A stretch of 35,832 nucleotides of DNA from Geobacteraceae bacterium (GCA_007125165.1 SLDV01000168.1:1-35832), one strand, 5' to 3'. Positions 8,994 through 16,735 are shown, counted from the stretch's first letter. A program made the numbers and translations. Notes: a model not told the origin generated them from the sequence alone.

Positions 8994-10445
8994 TCAGTGA
9001 GCAGCATGATCTCTGACTGAAATGCCGAGCTTTTTCAACAGGGCCTGGAAGTTTGGACGCAACATGCCTGTTTCTTCTGCGGCCCTGGTAATATTCCACT
9101 GGTTTCTCTCCAGCGCTGCAAGAACAAAAGCTTTTTCAACAGGGCCAACCGCCAGTTCGCGTACTTTGCGTTTGGCTTCTTTGAGCTCTTCGCTATTGAG
9201 GGGCGTCACAATTTCTTCCGTGTCAGATGTAGAATCCTTGTTGCGTGGCAGTTCCAGGGCATCAAGCTGAATAACCTCTCCCTGGGTTAATACCACCGCT
9301 CGCTCGATGATGTTTTCCAGCTCACGCACATTGCCACGAAACGGATATTGGTGCATAGCGATCTGGGCATCGGCCGATAACCCTCTAATTTCCTTGCCGA
9401 TCTCTTGTGAAAATTTGTGCAGAAAAAAGTTGATTAACAGGGGAATATCACCGTTGCGTTCACGCAGTGGTGGTAGCTCGATGGGAATAATATTAAGGCG
9501 GAAATAAAGGTCTTCGCGAAAAGATCCTTCTTTCACCATAACGTCCAGGGCGCGATTGGTGGCGGCAACCAGGCGGATATCGATCGGGATCGCTTTGGTT
9601 CCCCCGATAGCGGTGACCTCACGTTGCTGAAGAACCCGTAAAAGCTTGGCCTGGGTGGTCATGCTCAGGTTGGCGATTTCATCGAGAAACAGGGTGCCAC
9701 CGCTGGCAACACTGAAGAGTCCCGGCTTCGAATGGGTCGCGCCGGTGAAGGATCCTTTGACGTGCCCGAACAGCTCGCTTTCGAGGAGGTTTTCCGGCAG
9801 AGAGTTGCAATCAATAGCAACAAAGGCTTCCTGGCTACGCGTGCTGTTGCCGTGAATGGCGCGGGCCACCAGCTCTTTGCCGGTACCACTTTCGCCGGTA
9901 ATCAGTACCGTACTGTTGGTCGGAGCAACCTTGGTGATGCGCCGAAAAACTTTCTGCATCGGGGCGCTTCTGCCGACAAAAAAGTCTGGAATTCCCTCAA
10001 TGACAGCATTGTCAGGGTCGTCTCCGGGGTCGCCAAGGTCTTGGATATGTTGACGGATGGCGGATTCAACCTTTCCAACAATAGAGTCAGGAAGAAACGG
10101 CTTGGTGAGATATTCAAAGGCACCATTTTTCATGGCATCGACTGCAGAGTCGATGGTAGCAAAACCGGTAATGATGATGACCGGCACGTCCGGTTGAAGA
10201 ACCTGTATTGTTTTGAGAACCTCAATGCCGTTGAGGATCGGCATTTTCAGATCACTGATGACAACACTGAATGTGTTTTTTTGGAGTTTTTCAAGGCCGA
10301 TTCTGCCATTGGCGGCAACTTCTACCTGATAACCATTCTGGGTTAATGCCTGACGAATCCCTTCACGAATTATCGCCTCATCGTCAATCACCAGAACCCG
10401 GTGTGTACTGGTTTCATCCATACCGATAACATCGCCTTTCAGCAC
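8994..10445 (-). CDS. Sigma-54-dependent response regulator (NtrC family)
   Basis: A 483-aa (from GTG 10445) or 475-aa (from ATG 10421) activator. The receiver domain has DD at 21-22 and phospho-acceptor D65 (VISDLKMP). The AAA+ domain has Walker A GESGTGKE, the sigma-54 loop GSFTGA (GAFTGA consensus with A to S) and Walker B GGTLFLDEI. A Fis-type HTH follows (NITRAAEETGMLRPNFQALLKKL). An ATG at 10463 with an ideal GGGAGG lies in the same frame but is followed at once by TAG, so translation must start at GTG 10445 or ATG 10421. It probably controls the sigma-54 promoter at 11307, transcribed away from it. Confidence 0.92.
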   Translation of the reverse strand: MLKGDVIGMDETSTHRVLVIDDEAIIREGIRQALTQNGYQVEVAANGRIGLEKLQKNTFSVVISDLKMPILNGIEVLKTIQVLQPDVPVIIITGFATIDSAVDAMKNGAFEYLTKPFLPDSIVGKVESAIRQHIQDLGDPGDDPDNAVIEGIPDFFVGRSAPMQKVFRRITKVAPTNSTVLITGESGTGKELVARAIHGNSTRSQEAFVAIDCNSLPENLLESELFGHVKGSFTGATHSKPGLFSVASGGTLFLDEIANLSMTTQAKLLRVLQQREVTAIGGTKAIPIDIRLVAATNRALDVMVKEGSFREDLYFRLNIIPIELPPLRERNGDIPLLINFFLHKFSQEIGKEIRGLSADAQIAMHQYPFRGNVRELENIIERAVVLTQGEVIQLDALELPRNKDSTSDTEEIVTPLNSEELKEAKRKVRELAVGPVEKAFVLAALERNQWNITRAAEETGMLRPNFQALLKKLGISVRDHAAH

Positions 10446-11306
10446 TTTGCTCGGAAACTACATGTGTGTCCTCCCGGGTTTTCCGGATTGACACAAGCTG
10501 GAACCATACTGTCAACAATAACTCATGACGCCATCTATCGACTGGCAATTTTTACGCCAACTTGGATTTTCATCAGCCGGGCTTGCCGGTTTGGAACCAT
10601 CAGGCCGCCAACAGCAGGCAGTCTGAGAGTAAAAGACGTTGTTGTTTTATTGGGTCTGTTATGGGAGCACTTGAAAACACTTAATAGCGTCTCATGTTAT
10701 TAGCTGGTGTATTGGCAGTCAAGGTTTTCTGACTGTGCTTTCAAGCCGGGATGCAACTCATCAACAATAACTTAAATACAAAAAATTTAACTGCTGATTT
10801 AACTGCTGAGGCTTGTGCAAAAGATTGTCTTCCTCGACTATCCTCCCCGGCAATCCAGTATTTATGGGTGCTTAAGGCTTGAGTCCCCGACCAGAAGCGC
10901 CTAGAGAATGTCGAATAGTAGACGTATGCATTAGGTTTTCTTTGCTCATTTGATCAGATCTGATGGCCGTGAGGGTGCTTCTGTCGGCAATACACAGATG
11001 TATATTTATTTTATCTTTTTGCATAGCCCGCCGTTAAGGGGCCTGTGAAGAGTGATGGCGGAGGTGGTGACGCGATTGTCACATAAAATACGAGCGTTTG
11101 TATGAAATCTTTATGCGTATATAAAGTGCATATAAAGTAGTTGTTTATCCTTTTTAGTAGAACAAAGAACCAGTTTGTAATCGATTTATGTATAAAAAAA
11201 ATATACTCCTTCCCTTGATCGCTACCACCCGTGCTTCTCTCGCCAATTTACAAAAAACCTATATAAATCAGACTTTTATCATTTTTCAAAAGAAAAAGTT
11301 CCAGGC
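10446..11306. promoter_or_regulatory. Long AT-rich regulatory region with candidate activator sites
   Basis: This 860-bp gene-free stretch separates the regulator from the cytochrome operon. It contains a tandem 12-bp repeat ATTTAACTGCTG (10785-10808), TCAACAATAACT twice (10512-10523 and 10761-10772), the inverted repeat GTGAC-N6-GTCAC (11067-11082), and ATATAAAGT twice exactly 11 bp apart (11119-11127 and 11130-11138). The last two lie 170-250 bp upstream of the sigma-54 promoter, a reasonable distance for enhancer sites. Which of them binds the regulator is not known. The 5' leader of the regulator also starts here. Confidence 0.45.
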
Positions 11307-11322
11307 TGGCATATCCTCTGCA
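11307..11322 (+). promoter_or_regulatory. Sigma-54 (-24/-12) promoter
   Basis: TGGCATATCCTCTGCA matches the RpoN consensus TGGCAC-N5-TTGCA at all invariant positions (GG at -24, GC at -12, correct spacing) with two deviations. Transcription would begin near 11333, leaving a leader of about 65 nt before the 52-aa gene at 11398. The neighbouring NtrC-type regulator supports the assignment. Confidence 0.8.
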
Positions 11323-11397
11323 CTTGCCCGCAATGACTCTTGAGGTCCCAACGGAAAAAAAGAAACGCTTTAAACCATTAGCCAAAGAGGTACCGAA

Positions 11398-11556
11398 ATG
11401 ATCGATTTTTTTCTGAATGTTGGACATGTTGAACAGATTTATACCGTGGTGGACTTCTATACCTACATCAAAGGACTTGAGTATCTCATCTGTCTTTTGT
11501 TGTTTGCCACTTTCCCGATTTTTTATCGCTACATCCATGGGGGCGACGATTACTAG
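11398..11556 (+). CDS. 52-aa single-span membrane protein, first gene of cytochrome operon
   Basis: A short gene with AGAGG 7 nt before its ATG. The product begins MIDFFLNVGHVEQIYTV, has one hydrophobic segment (about residues 30-45, EYLICLLLFATFPIFYRY) and ends HGGDDY. It lies between the sigma-54 promoter and the cytochrome gene, with 91 bp to the next ATG. It is probably an accessory or assembly subunit of the membrane oxidoreductase encoded downstream, comparable to small single-span subunits of other respiratory complexes. I know no named family. Its placement right after the promoter, and a good ribosome site, are the evidence that it is real. Confidence 0.72.
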   Translation: MIDFFLNVGHVEQIYTVVDFYTYIKGLEYLICLLLFATFPIFYRYIHGGDDY

Positions 11557-11647
11557 CAATCCCCTTTGGGGCGAGAAATCTTCACTATTCTCTGTTCCCT
11601 GTCATTTGAGTGGAGCAATAGGGTGATACACACAAGGAGCTGAAACG

Positions 11648-12172
11648 ATGATTAATAGCGGTAAAAAACTGATGACAGGACTGGCCGGACTCTTGTTCTG
11701 TTGTCTTGTTGCAGTGAGTTGTTACGCAACGGATTTTTTTCCGGAAACAATAGAGATGAATGTGCTGACAGATTTGTATGGAGGAGTCGTCTTTGATCAC
11801 GATCTGCACGTCATGATCACTGAAGGTTGTGCAGTTTGTCATCACCACACTACCGGAACTCCGGTTGTAGATTCTTACTGTGCCAAGTGCCATGCTGATG
11901 AGGGTCCGGTGGAGACGGTTTCCTGCCAGGGCTGCCATACACTAGAACCTGTCACCGCACAAAGCATGCGTGAGCAGAGAGATGTCTATCGTTACCATGA
12001 TGACAAACCAGATTTGAAAGCGGCCTATCACTTGAGTTGTCTTGGTTGTCACATGGAGTTTGGTGCCCCCGCTGGATGTCAGGATTGCCACGCTCGTACA
12101 GAAGCTGGGGATGCGTTTTTTCGCTCGGGCCAATTTGCCCCGGCAGGCTCCGCTGTTGGGCCAGCACACTGA
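11648..12172 (+). CDS. Periplasmic pentahaem c-type cytochrome (c3/c7-like)
   Basis: A 174-aa exported protein with five CXXCH sites at residues 61-65 (CAVCH, followed by HH), 78-82, 93-97, 131-135 and 144-148. The arrangement FDHDLH...CAVCHHH resembles class III (c3/c7) cytochromes, in which distal His ligands precede the haem site. The signal peptide is MINSGKKLMTGLAGLLFCC..., with possible cleavage after CYA or a weak lipobox at AVSC. It is likely the periplasmic electron carrier of the complex formed with the ferredoxin and HybB-like subunits that follow, as in the CbcSTU (Cbc4) arrangement of Geobacter; that comparison is from memory. An AAGGAG site precedes ATG 11648. Confidence 0.92.
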   Translation: MINSGKKLMTGLAGLLFCCLVAVSCYATDFFPETIEMNVLTDLYGGVVFDHDLHVMITEGCAVCHHHTTGTPVVDSYCAKCHADEGPVETVSCQGCHTLEPVTAQSMREQRDVYRYHDDKPDLKAAYHLSCLGCHMEFGAPAGCQDCHARTEAGDAFFRSGQFAPAGSAVGPAH

Positions 12173-12216
12173 TGCTCTCAAGGGGCAGCAAGTACTAAAA
12201 TCAAGGAGAAGTGGTC

Positions 12217-13149
12217 ATGAGTAAAATAACACGCAGAAAATTTCTGGCCGGCAGTGTGGCAGGAAGTGCCGCCATTGCGATGGCGCCAACCAAAAAAGCT
12301 TTCGGGGCGAACCTAGAAGGATTTCCTGACGGCATGGGGGTGCTGGTAGATTTGACCAGATGTGTTGGCTGCCGCAGTTGTGAGGCGGCCTGCAACAAGG
12401 AGCAGAAACTCCCGGAGCCGGATAAGTCTTTCGATGATTTTTCGGTTTTTGATGAGCGTCCCCACGGGGAACACCGGCGCCCGACAGAAAAAACCTACAC
12501 CGTTGTCAATCGCTATGACCAGACGAAGACAGAACCGGTTTATCGGAAAATTCAGTGTAATCATTGCAACGAGCCGGCCTGTCTGACCTCCTGTTTTGTC
12601 AATGCCTATAAAAAAACACCAGAGGGAGCCGTTATTTACAACGATAAAGTATGTGTCGGCTGTCGTAATTGCATGATTGCCTGCCCTTTCAATATTCCCG
12701 CTTTCAGTTACAGCTCAGCGCTTAATCCGATCATTAAAAAGTGTATTTTCTGTTACGACACCCGGTTAAAGGATGGCCAGGTTCCCGCCTGTGTGGAGAG
12801 CTGTCCTCAACAAGTCATGTTGTTCGGTAAACGCAAGGAACTGATCAGGGTTGCCCACGCTCGCATCAGAAGAAGTCCCGGAAAATATGTCGATCACCTT
12901 TATGGTGAAAATGAGGTTGGCGGTACCGGCTGGCTGTATCTTTCTGCTGTTCCCTTTAAGGAGGCGGGGTTCAACGTCTCCCTACCCAACGAGCCGATTA
13001 TCAATAATGTTAAAGACTTTCTTGCCATCGTTCCGATGGTTCTGGCGATCTGGCCGGCGCTGTTCACCGGTTTTCATCTGCTCTCCACAAAAGGAAAGTC
13101 TCATGGACATGGAGAAGGTCACAGCCATGAAGAGCAGGAGGAACACTGA
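12217..13149 (+). CDS. Tat-exported HybA/NrfC-like ferredoxin subunit with four [4Fe-4S] clusters
   Basis: A 310-aa electron-transfer subunit. ATG 12217 is chosen because AAGGAG lies 8-9 nt upstream; an in-frame GTG at 12211 is too close to that site. The N-terminus is a Tat signal (TRRKFLAGSVAGSAA). Four cysteine groups follow: CVGCRSCEAACN, CNHCNEPACLTSC, CVGCRNCMIACPF and CIFCYDTR...CVESCP, enough for four cubanes. A C-terminal hydrophobic segment (DFLAIVPMVLAIWPALFTGF) anchors it, as in HybA, and is followed by an unusual His-rich tail (HGHGEGHSHEEQEEH). It passes electrons between the NrfD-like quinone site and the cytochrome. It is 2 bp from the next gene. Confidence 0.93.
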   Translation: MSKITRRKFLAGSVAGSAAIAMAPTKKAFGANLEGFPDGMGVLVDLTRCVGCRSCEAACNKEQKLPEPDKSFDDFSVFDERPHGEHRRPTEKTYTVVNRYDQTKTEPVYRKIQCNHCNEPACLTSCFVNAYKKTPEGAVIYNDKVCVGCRNCMIACPFNIPAFSYSSALNPIIKKCIFCYDTRLKDGQVPACVESCPQQVMLFGKRKELIRVAHARIRRSPGKYVDHLYGENEVGGTGWLYLSAVPFKEAGFNVSLPNEPIINNVKDFLAIVPMVLAIWPALFTGFHLLSTKGKSHGHGEGHSHEEQEEH

Positions 13150-13151
13150 CA

Positions 13152-14408
13152 ATGAAGAAGTTAGCTGAAAATGGCATTCAACCACATGATGCTGAGATGA
13201 AGTCAGATGGCCGGAAGTGGAGCCTGATGGAAAAGCTTCTGCTGGGGCTGACATTAGATCAGTATCTCCAGCAGGTCGTGCGTAACAAGTTTAATTGGCT
13301 GCTGGCATTGATTTTTGCGATTGGTATTCCGTTAATTGTTTATCGTTTTATTTTCGGTCTGGGTTCTGTTACCCACAGTTCATATGATTATCCGTGGGGA
13401 CTGCTCCTCGGGTTTGGTTTGTTCTGTATGGTCCCCTTGTCGGCATCAGGATTCATGCTGGGAACATCGGTGGAGCTTTTCGGCCGTCATGACTTTGAAC
13501 CCATAGAGCGTCTGGCATTGCTGAACGGATTGCTAGGCTACTTGTTTGCCGTTGTTTATCTGCTGGTTGATCTTGGTCAGCCCTGGCGTCTGGCTTATCC
13601 GATGGTATATTCATTCGGGCCGGCAGCGGTGCTTTTTCTGGTCGGCTGGCACGTTGCTACATATCTGTCGGTGCAACTTGCCGAGGTGTCAACAGCCTTC
13701 TTCGAGTGGATCGGCTTCCGCCGGGGTTATGAATTTATCCGTAAGGGCACCGTCGGTCTGACTGTTGCCGGGGTTATTTTGTCGACACTTCATCAGGGAG
13801 CATTGGGAGCACTCTTTGTTTATGCGCCTGGAAAGGTTCATCCGCTGTGGTACTCAGCCTCTTTCCAGTGGATTCACTTTTTCGTATCTTCCATACCGGC
13901 GGGTCTATGCATGGTGATATGTGTCAGTACCGTTGTCATATACACAATGAAATGGCGCTGTGATCAACGTTTTATCGATAACCTCGACAGAATCACCATT
14001 TCCCTGGCCAAGGGAGCGGCCATGGGGCTGATTACCTATCTGTTTATCAAGTTTCTGGCCGTCGCCCATGATAATGAATGGGCTTATCTTACTACCGGCT
14101 GGGGCCTCTGGTGGCTGATTGAGATCGGCTTCGGCGTTATTCTCCCCCTGATTCTTTTGTCCATCGGAATTCATCATAAAAATGTCAATCTGTGCCGGAT
14201 AGGAGCATTGGTGACCGTGCTGGGGGTTCTTCTCAATCGACTCAACACCTCCCTTATCACTTTTAATTGGCACCTTTACCAGGAAGTTCCCCACATTTTA
14301 GAAGTTATTATTTCAATAACGATTTTTGCCATTTACATCATGACCTACCGGTTCATTCTAAACCGATTACCGATATTGTATCAATTCAAGTCACGGGCCG
14401 ATGCTTAG
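13152..14408 (+). CDS. HybB/NrfD-family integral membrane quinone-reactive subunit
   Basis: A 418-aa polytopic protein with about ten hydrophobic segments. The signature STLHQGALGALFVYAPGKVHPLWYS is characteristic of HybB-type members of the NrfD/PsrC family, which oxidise or reduce menaquinol within the membrane without haem. It starts 2 bp after the ferredoxin gene and is probably translationally coupled to it. With the ferredoxin and pentahaem cytochrome it forms a menaquinone:cytochrome oxidoreductase; the direction of electron flow cannot be told. No catalytic molybdopterin or hydrogenase subunit is encoded nearby, which favours a quinol dehydrogenase feeding periplasmic cytochromes. Confidence 0.93.
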   Translation: MKKLAENGIQPHDAEMKSDGRKWSLMEKLLLGLTLDQYLQQVVRNKFNWLLALIFAIGIPLIVYRFIFGLGSVTHSSYDYPWGLLLGFGLFCMVPLSASGFMLGTSVELFGRHDFEPIERLALLNGLLGYLFAVVYLLVDLGQPWRLAYPMVYSFGPAAVLFLVGWHVATYLSVQLAEVSTAFFEWIGFRRGYEFIRKGTVGLTVAGVILSTLHQGALGALFVYAPGKVHPLWYSASFQWIHFFVSSIPAGLCMVICVSTVVIYTMKWRCDQRFIDNLDRITISLAKGAAMGLITYLFIKFLAVAHDNEWAYLTTGWGLWWLIEIGFGVILPLILLSIGIHHKNVNLCRIGALVTVLGVLLNRLNTSLITFNWHLYQEVPHILEVIISITIFAIYIMTYRFILNRLPILYQFKSRADA

Positions 14409-14422
14409 GGCTCGGGTCAAAT

Positions 14423-14464
14423 AGAAGTCCGGTTGGCGGGACAAGACCTGCCAGCCGGACTTCT
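14423..14464 (+). terminator. Strong hairpin between the HybB-like gene and the sensor gene
   Basis: An 18-bp stem with two G-U pairs (14423-14440 with 14447-14464) and a 6-nt loop ACAAGA, followed by a short T stretch. It begins 14 nt after the HybB-like stop and ends 34 nt before the sensor start. It likely acts as a partial terminator, or protects the 3' end of the oxidoreductase mRNA, so that the sensor is made at a lower level. Confidence 0.75.
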
Positions 14465-14498
14465 TTCACATACGACGCGACGGTGTAAGGAGTCTCTT

Positions 14499-15407
14499 AT
14501 GTCTGATAACCTGATCGCCAGAGCCATTGTTCCTGTCACCCTGACGGTGACAGGATTCGTGATTTTCGGCTGTTTGTTTCTATACACGTTTATCAAGGAG
14601 GATATGACCGCTGAAGCCGTCCGTCACGTTGACGGTCTTGCCGAGACTGTTGTCAGGGCTACTCATTATGCAATGATGAAAGATGACCGTGACTCATTGC
14701 GAAACATCCTTGCCAACGTCAATCATCTTGAAGAAGTAGCGCGAATCAGAATATACGATCGAAAGAGCCAGCCGAAATTTTCCGATCTTGAAGGGGTTAC
14801 TGCTCCGGGTTCTTTTGCCGTCCGGGTTGATGAGTGGTCGCAAAGCATTGTAACGGGAGACAACCCATATCGAGTTGACACACTTCATCTGGTTGATCAT
14901 GAAGAGGGTTTTATCGCGGTTAATATGCCGATTCTTAATGAACCGAAATGTTCAACGGCCGCCTGTCATTTTCATGCAGAAGATGAGCAGGTTCTTGGAT
15001 TTTTAAGCCTCGGCTTCTCCAGTTCGCATCTGGAGAAAACCCTTGCTCTGCTCAAAAGTCGGATGATAGCATTCAGCGTCATGATCTTGTTTTTGACCGT
15101 TGTCGGGGTTGCGGCGTTGCTGAGAATGAATCTGTTTCTTCCCATTTTTAGCTTGGCTCGCGACATGGAACTGGCCGTTGGTGGTGTTGTGGAGTCCAAT
15201 TTGCCCAGACCTAACCGTAAGTTGGGACGCTTAAGTTCGGACTTCCGGTTGCTGGTAAAACAGCGTGACGAAGCCTTGCTGAATAAGGGGGCGACGGATG
15301 CAGCCAGAGGGAGCGATGACAGAACCGATCAGGAAGGCGCCAGAAGACCCCTTACCGGACATGGCACCTCTTCAGCAGCAGGTTCAGGGGAAAATCAAGC
15401 GTCTTGA
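14499..15407 (+). CDS. Kinase-less haem-c sensor protein
   Basis: A 302-aa membrane protein beginning at ATG 14499 (AAGGAG 6-8 nt upstream). TM1 is at about residues 10-30, then a periplasmic domain, TM2 at about 185-205, and a degenerate HAMP-like segment. The periplasmic part carries NEPKC151STAACH157FH, the same NEPxC-x4-CH motif and spacing as the histidine kinase at 7380 (NEPNCFTAVCHAH), and a similar pre-TM region; the kinase's extra CXXCH is absent. There is no HisKA, HATPase, GGDEF or methyl-accepting domain. The tail after about residue 263 is low-complexity and overlaps the next gene. It may be a redox reporter, a dominant modulator of the kinase, or a subunit of the complex. Confidence 0.8.
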   Translation: MSDNLIARAIVPVTLTVTGFVIFGCLFLYTFIKEDMTAEAVRHVDGLAETVVRATHYAMMKDDRDSLRNILANVNHLEEVARIRIYDRKSQPKFSDLEGVTAPGSFAVRVDEWSQSIVTGDNPYRVDTLHLVDHEEGFIAVNMPILNEPKCSTAACHFHAEDEQVLGFLSLGFSSSHLEKTLALLKSRMIAFSVMILFLTVVGVAALLRMNLFLPIFSLARDMELAVGGVVESNLPRPNRKLGRLSSDFRLLVKQRDEALLNKGATDAARGSDDRTDQEGARRPLTGHGTSSAAGSGENQAS

Positions 15408-15831
15408 GCTTCTATCCGGTACCGGGCTCTGGATACTTGCTCTTTTTACTGCGCTTAGTATTGGTGCGTTTCAGAATTTTGAATTTATCCCCTCTCCAGG
15501 GGACAGGATCAGAAATATCCTTGGTGCTGGTCCTCCGGTCAGTTATATCAATTGGGCGCTCATCGTGTATGGCTTTTCCGCTCTGATTCTTGTTCTTACC
15601 CAGATGGCAAACAACAAAAAGCCAAGCGGGGCCTTGGCGCACTTTGGGTACCTCGGAGCCTTTTATCTTTTCTATCACTTTTCTGACGGGTTGCAGGAAA
15701 ACTTCTGGGCAATATTTGTTGTTGGAATGACGATTCTTGGTTTGCAGAGCTATCACGTCTGGAACTACTATCACGAAAAAATCCACGAGCAAAAAGAAAT
15801 CCTCGAAGAGTTGAACAAGTTGGCAAAGTGA
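15298..15831 (+). CDS. Four-span membrane protein, last gene of respiratory operon
   Basis: A 177-aa protein (171 aa if ATG 15316 is used; GAGGGAG is nearer to it, AAGGGGG to 15298). The N-terminus is soluble and Pro/Gln-rich. Four hydrophobic segments follow (GLWILALFTALSIGAF; INWALIVYGFSALILVL; HFGYLGAFYLFYHFS; FWAIFVVGMTILGLQSYHVW), then a charged coiled-coil tail (HEKIHEQKEILEELNKL). I do not recognise the family. Its first 110 nt overlap the 3' end of the sensor gene in another frame, an unusually long overlap, so the sensor's real C-terminus may be evolving or extended. Co-transcription with the sensor seems certain. Confidence 0.75.
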   Translation: MQPEGAMTEPIRKAPEDPLPDMAPLQQQVQGKIKRLELLSGTGLWILALFTALSIGAFQNFEFIPSPGDRIRNILGAGPPVSYINWALIVYGFSALILVLTQMANNKKPSGALAHFGYLGAFYLFYHFSDGLQENFWAIFVVGMTILGLQSYHVWNYYHEKIHEQKEILEELNKLAK

Positions 15832-15938
15832 TTTTTATTATCATCTGTTCCAGTAGCTTCACTCTGCGTTGCCGTCCTCTAACCGATTACCTGCCGTCAG
15901 TCGGGCAGCATCCTTCCTCTGTTAAATAATAATCCGCT

Positions 15939-16067
15939 TTAGTCGTCTGAGTTCCGAGATGTTTCTTTGTCGACTTTTTTTTCCAGGTGCCTGTTGCGCA
16001 GCTTCAAATAGGCAATGTGGGCGATGAGGATGAGAAAAATCAAAAAAAGGATAATAACAACCGGCAT
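15939..16067 (-). CDS. 42-aa single-span membrane protein
   Basis: A short minus-strand gene with AAAAGGAAG ending 5 nt before its ATG. The product begins MPVVIILFLIFLILIAHIAY, one strongly hydrophobic span, followed by a basic-then-acidic helical tail (KLRNRHLEKKVDKETS...). It sits in the 559-bp gap between two plus-strand units and is convergent with the respiratory operon. The ribosome site, single TM and charged tail argue that it is a real small membrane protein. No family is recognised. Confidence 0.6.
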   Translation of the reverse strand: MPVVIILFLIFLILIAHIAYLKLRNRHLEKKVDKETSRNSDD

Positions 16068-16210
16068 GGATCTTCCTTTTAGTGTAGCAGATCAGAGTCG
16101 TTTAAGTAGAATGGTACCGTAGTTGATTATGCCCTACTTTTCAGTTTTTGAATAGTACTCTCCCTCCCCCGGTCACTTGATTCAGCATGATAATGAATAG
16201 GCCGGTAGCC

Positions 16211-16254
16211 TTGATTATTTGGACAGAGGGATGCTGACTGCTCCAAACAATCAA
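16211..16254. other. Imperfect 13-bp hairpin in intergenic region
   Basis: TTGATTATTTGGA (16211-16223) pairs with TCCAAACAATCAA (16242-16254), with one mismatch. No T-run follows. It could be an operator, or a terminator remnant upstream of the zinc-ribbon genes. The rest of 16068-16390 shows nothing else I can support. Confidence 0.4.
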
Positions 16255-16390
16255 ATTAAGCAGGAAATTCTGGTGGTGGTTGTACGTAGCTTTGCCGTTG
16301 AACTTTAGTTTGATAGCCGATAGTATCCGTATTATATCTGCTGTTGGTTTGTAACGAGCTTAAAATATTAGTTATTGCAGAAAGAGTCGG

Positions 16391-16735
16391 ATGGAAGAAA
16401 AAAGAACGACACATTCTAAAAATTACGAGACAGGATTAAAGAAGGTGCGCTTTCGGCGTTTGCTTTTGTGGATCGTGATTTTTGCCTACTTGCCGGCCAT
16501 GATGATAGCTCTTGGTTCTGTTGACTATCGTAAGTGGGGGGCGATCGTATTTGGCAGTTGGATTGTTCTGTTGACACTGTCTGTCGGATTTGCCTGTCTG
16601 GCCAGGTGTCCGCGTTGCGGAGAGCTATATCATACCCATGGACCGACTTTTCTGCCGTTACGACGATGCCTTCATTGCTCTTTGCACATCAAGGCTGGTA
16701 AAAAATCTCCGGAGGGCGACTTAACAAATCAATAA
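16391..16735 (+). CDS. Membrane protein with C-terminal zinc ribbon, copy 1
   Basis: A 114-aa protein: a basic N-terminus; two hydrophobic spans at about residues 24-45 and 50-72 (LLLWIVIFAYLPAMMIAL; FGSWIVLLTLSVGFACL); then a short zinc ribbon CPRCG...CLHC at about 75-100 with the pattern RCPRCGELYHTHGPTFLPLRRC. It is paralogous to the next gene in layout and motif. Function unknown; the ribbon probably faces the cytoplasm. The ribosome site is weak (AAAGAG). Confidence 0.7.
   Translation: MEEKRTTHSKNYETGLKKVRFRRLLLWIVIFAYLPAMMIALGSVDYRKWGAIVFGSWIVLLTLSVGFACLARCPRCGELYHTHGPTFLPLRRCLHCSLHIKAGKKSPEGDLTNQ

Noticed and set aside
9732-10346. Plus-strand 204-codon frame inside the response regulator gene
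   Set aside because: It is a shadow of the minus-strand sigma-54 regulator, which has all family motifs.
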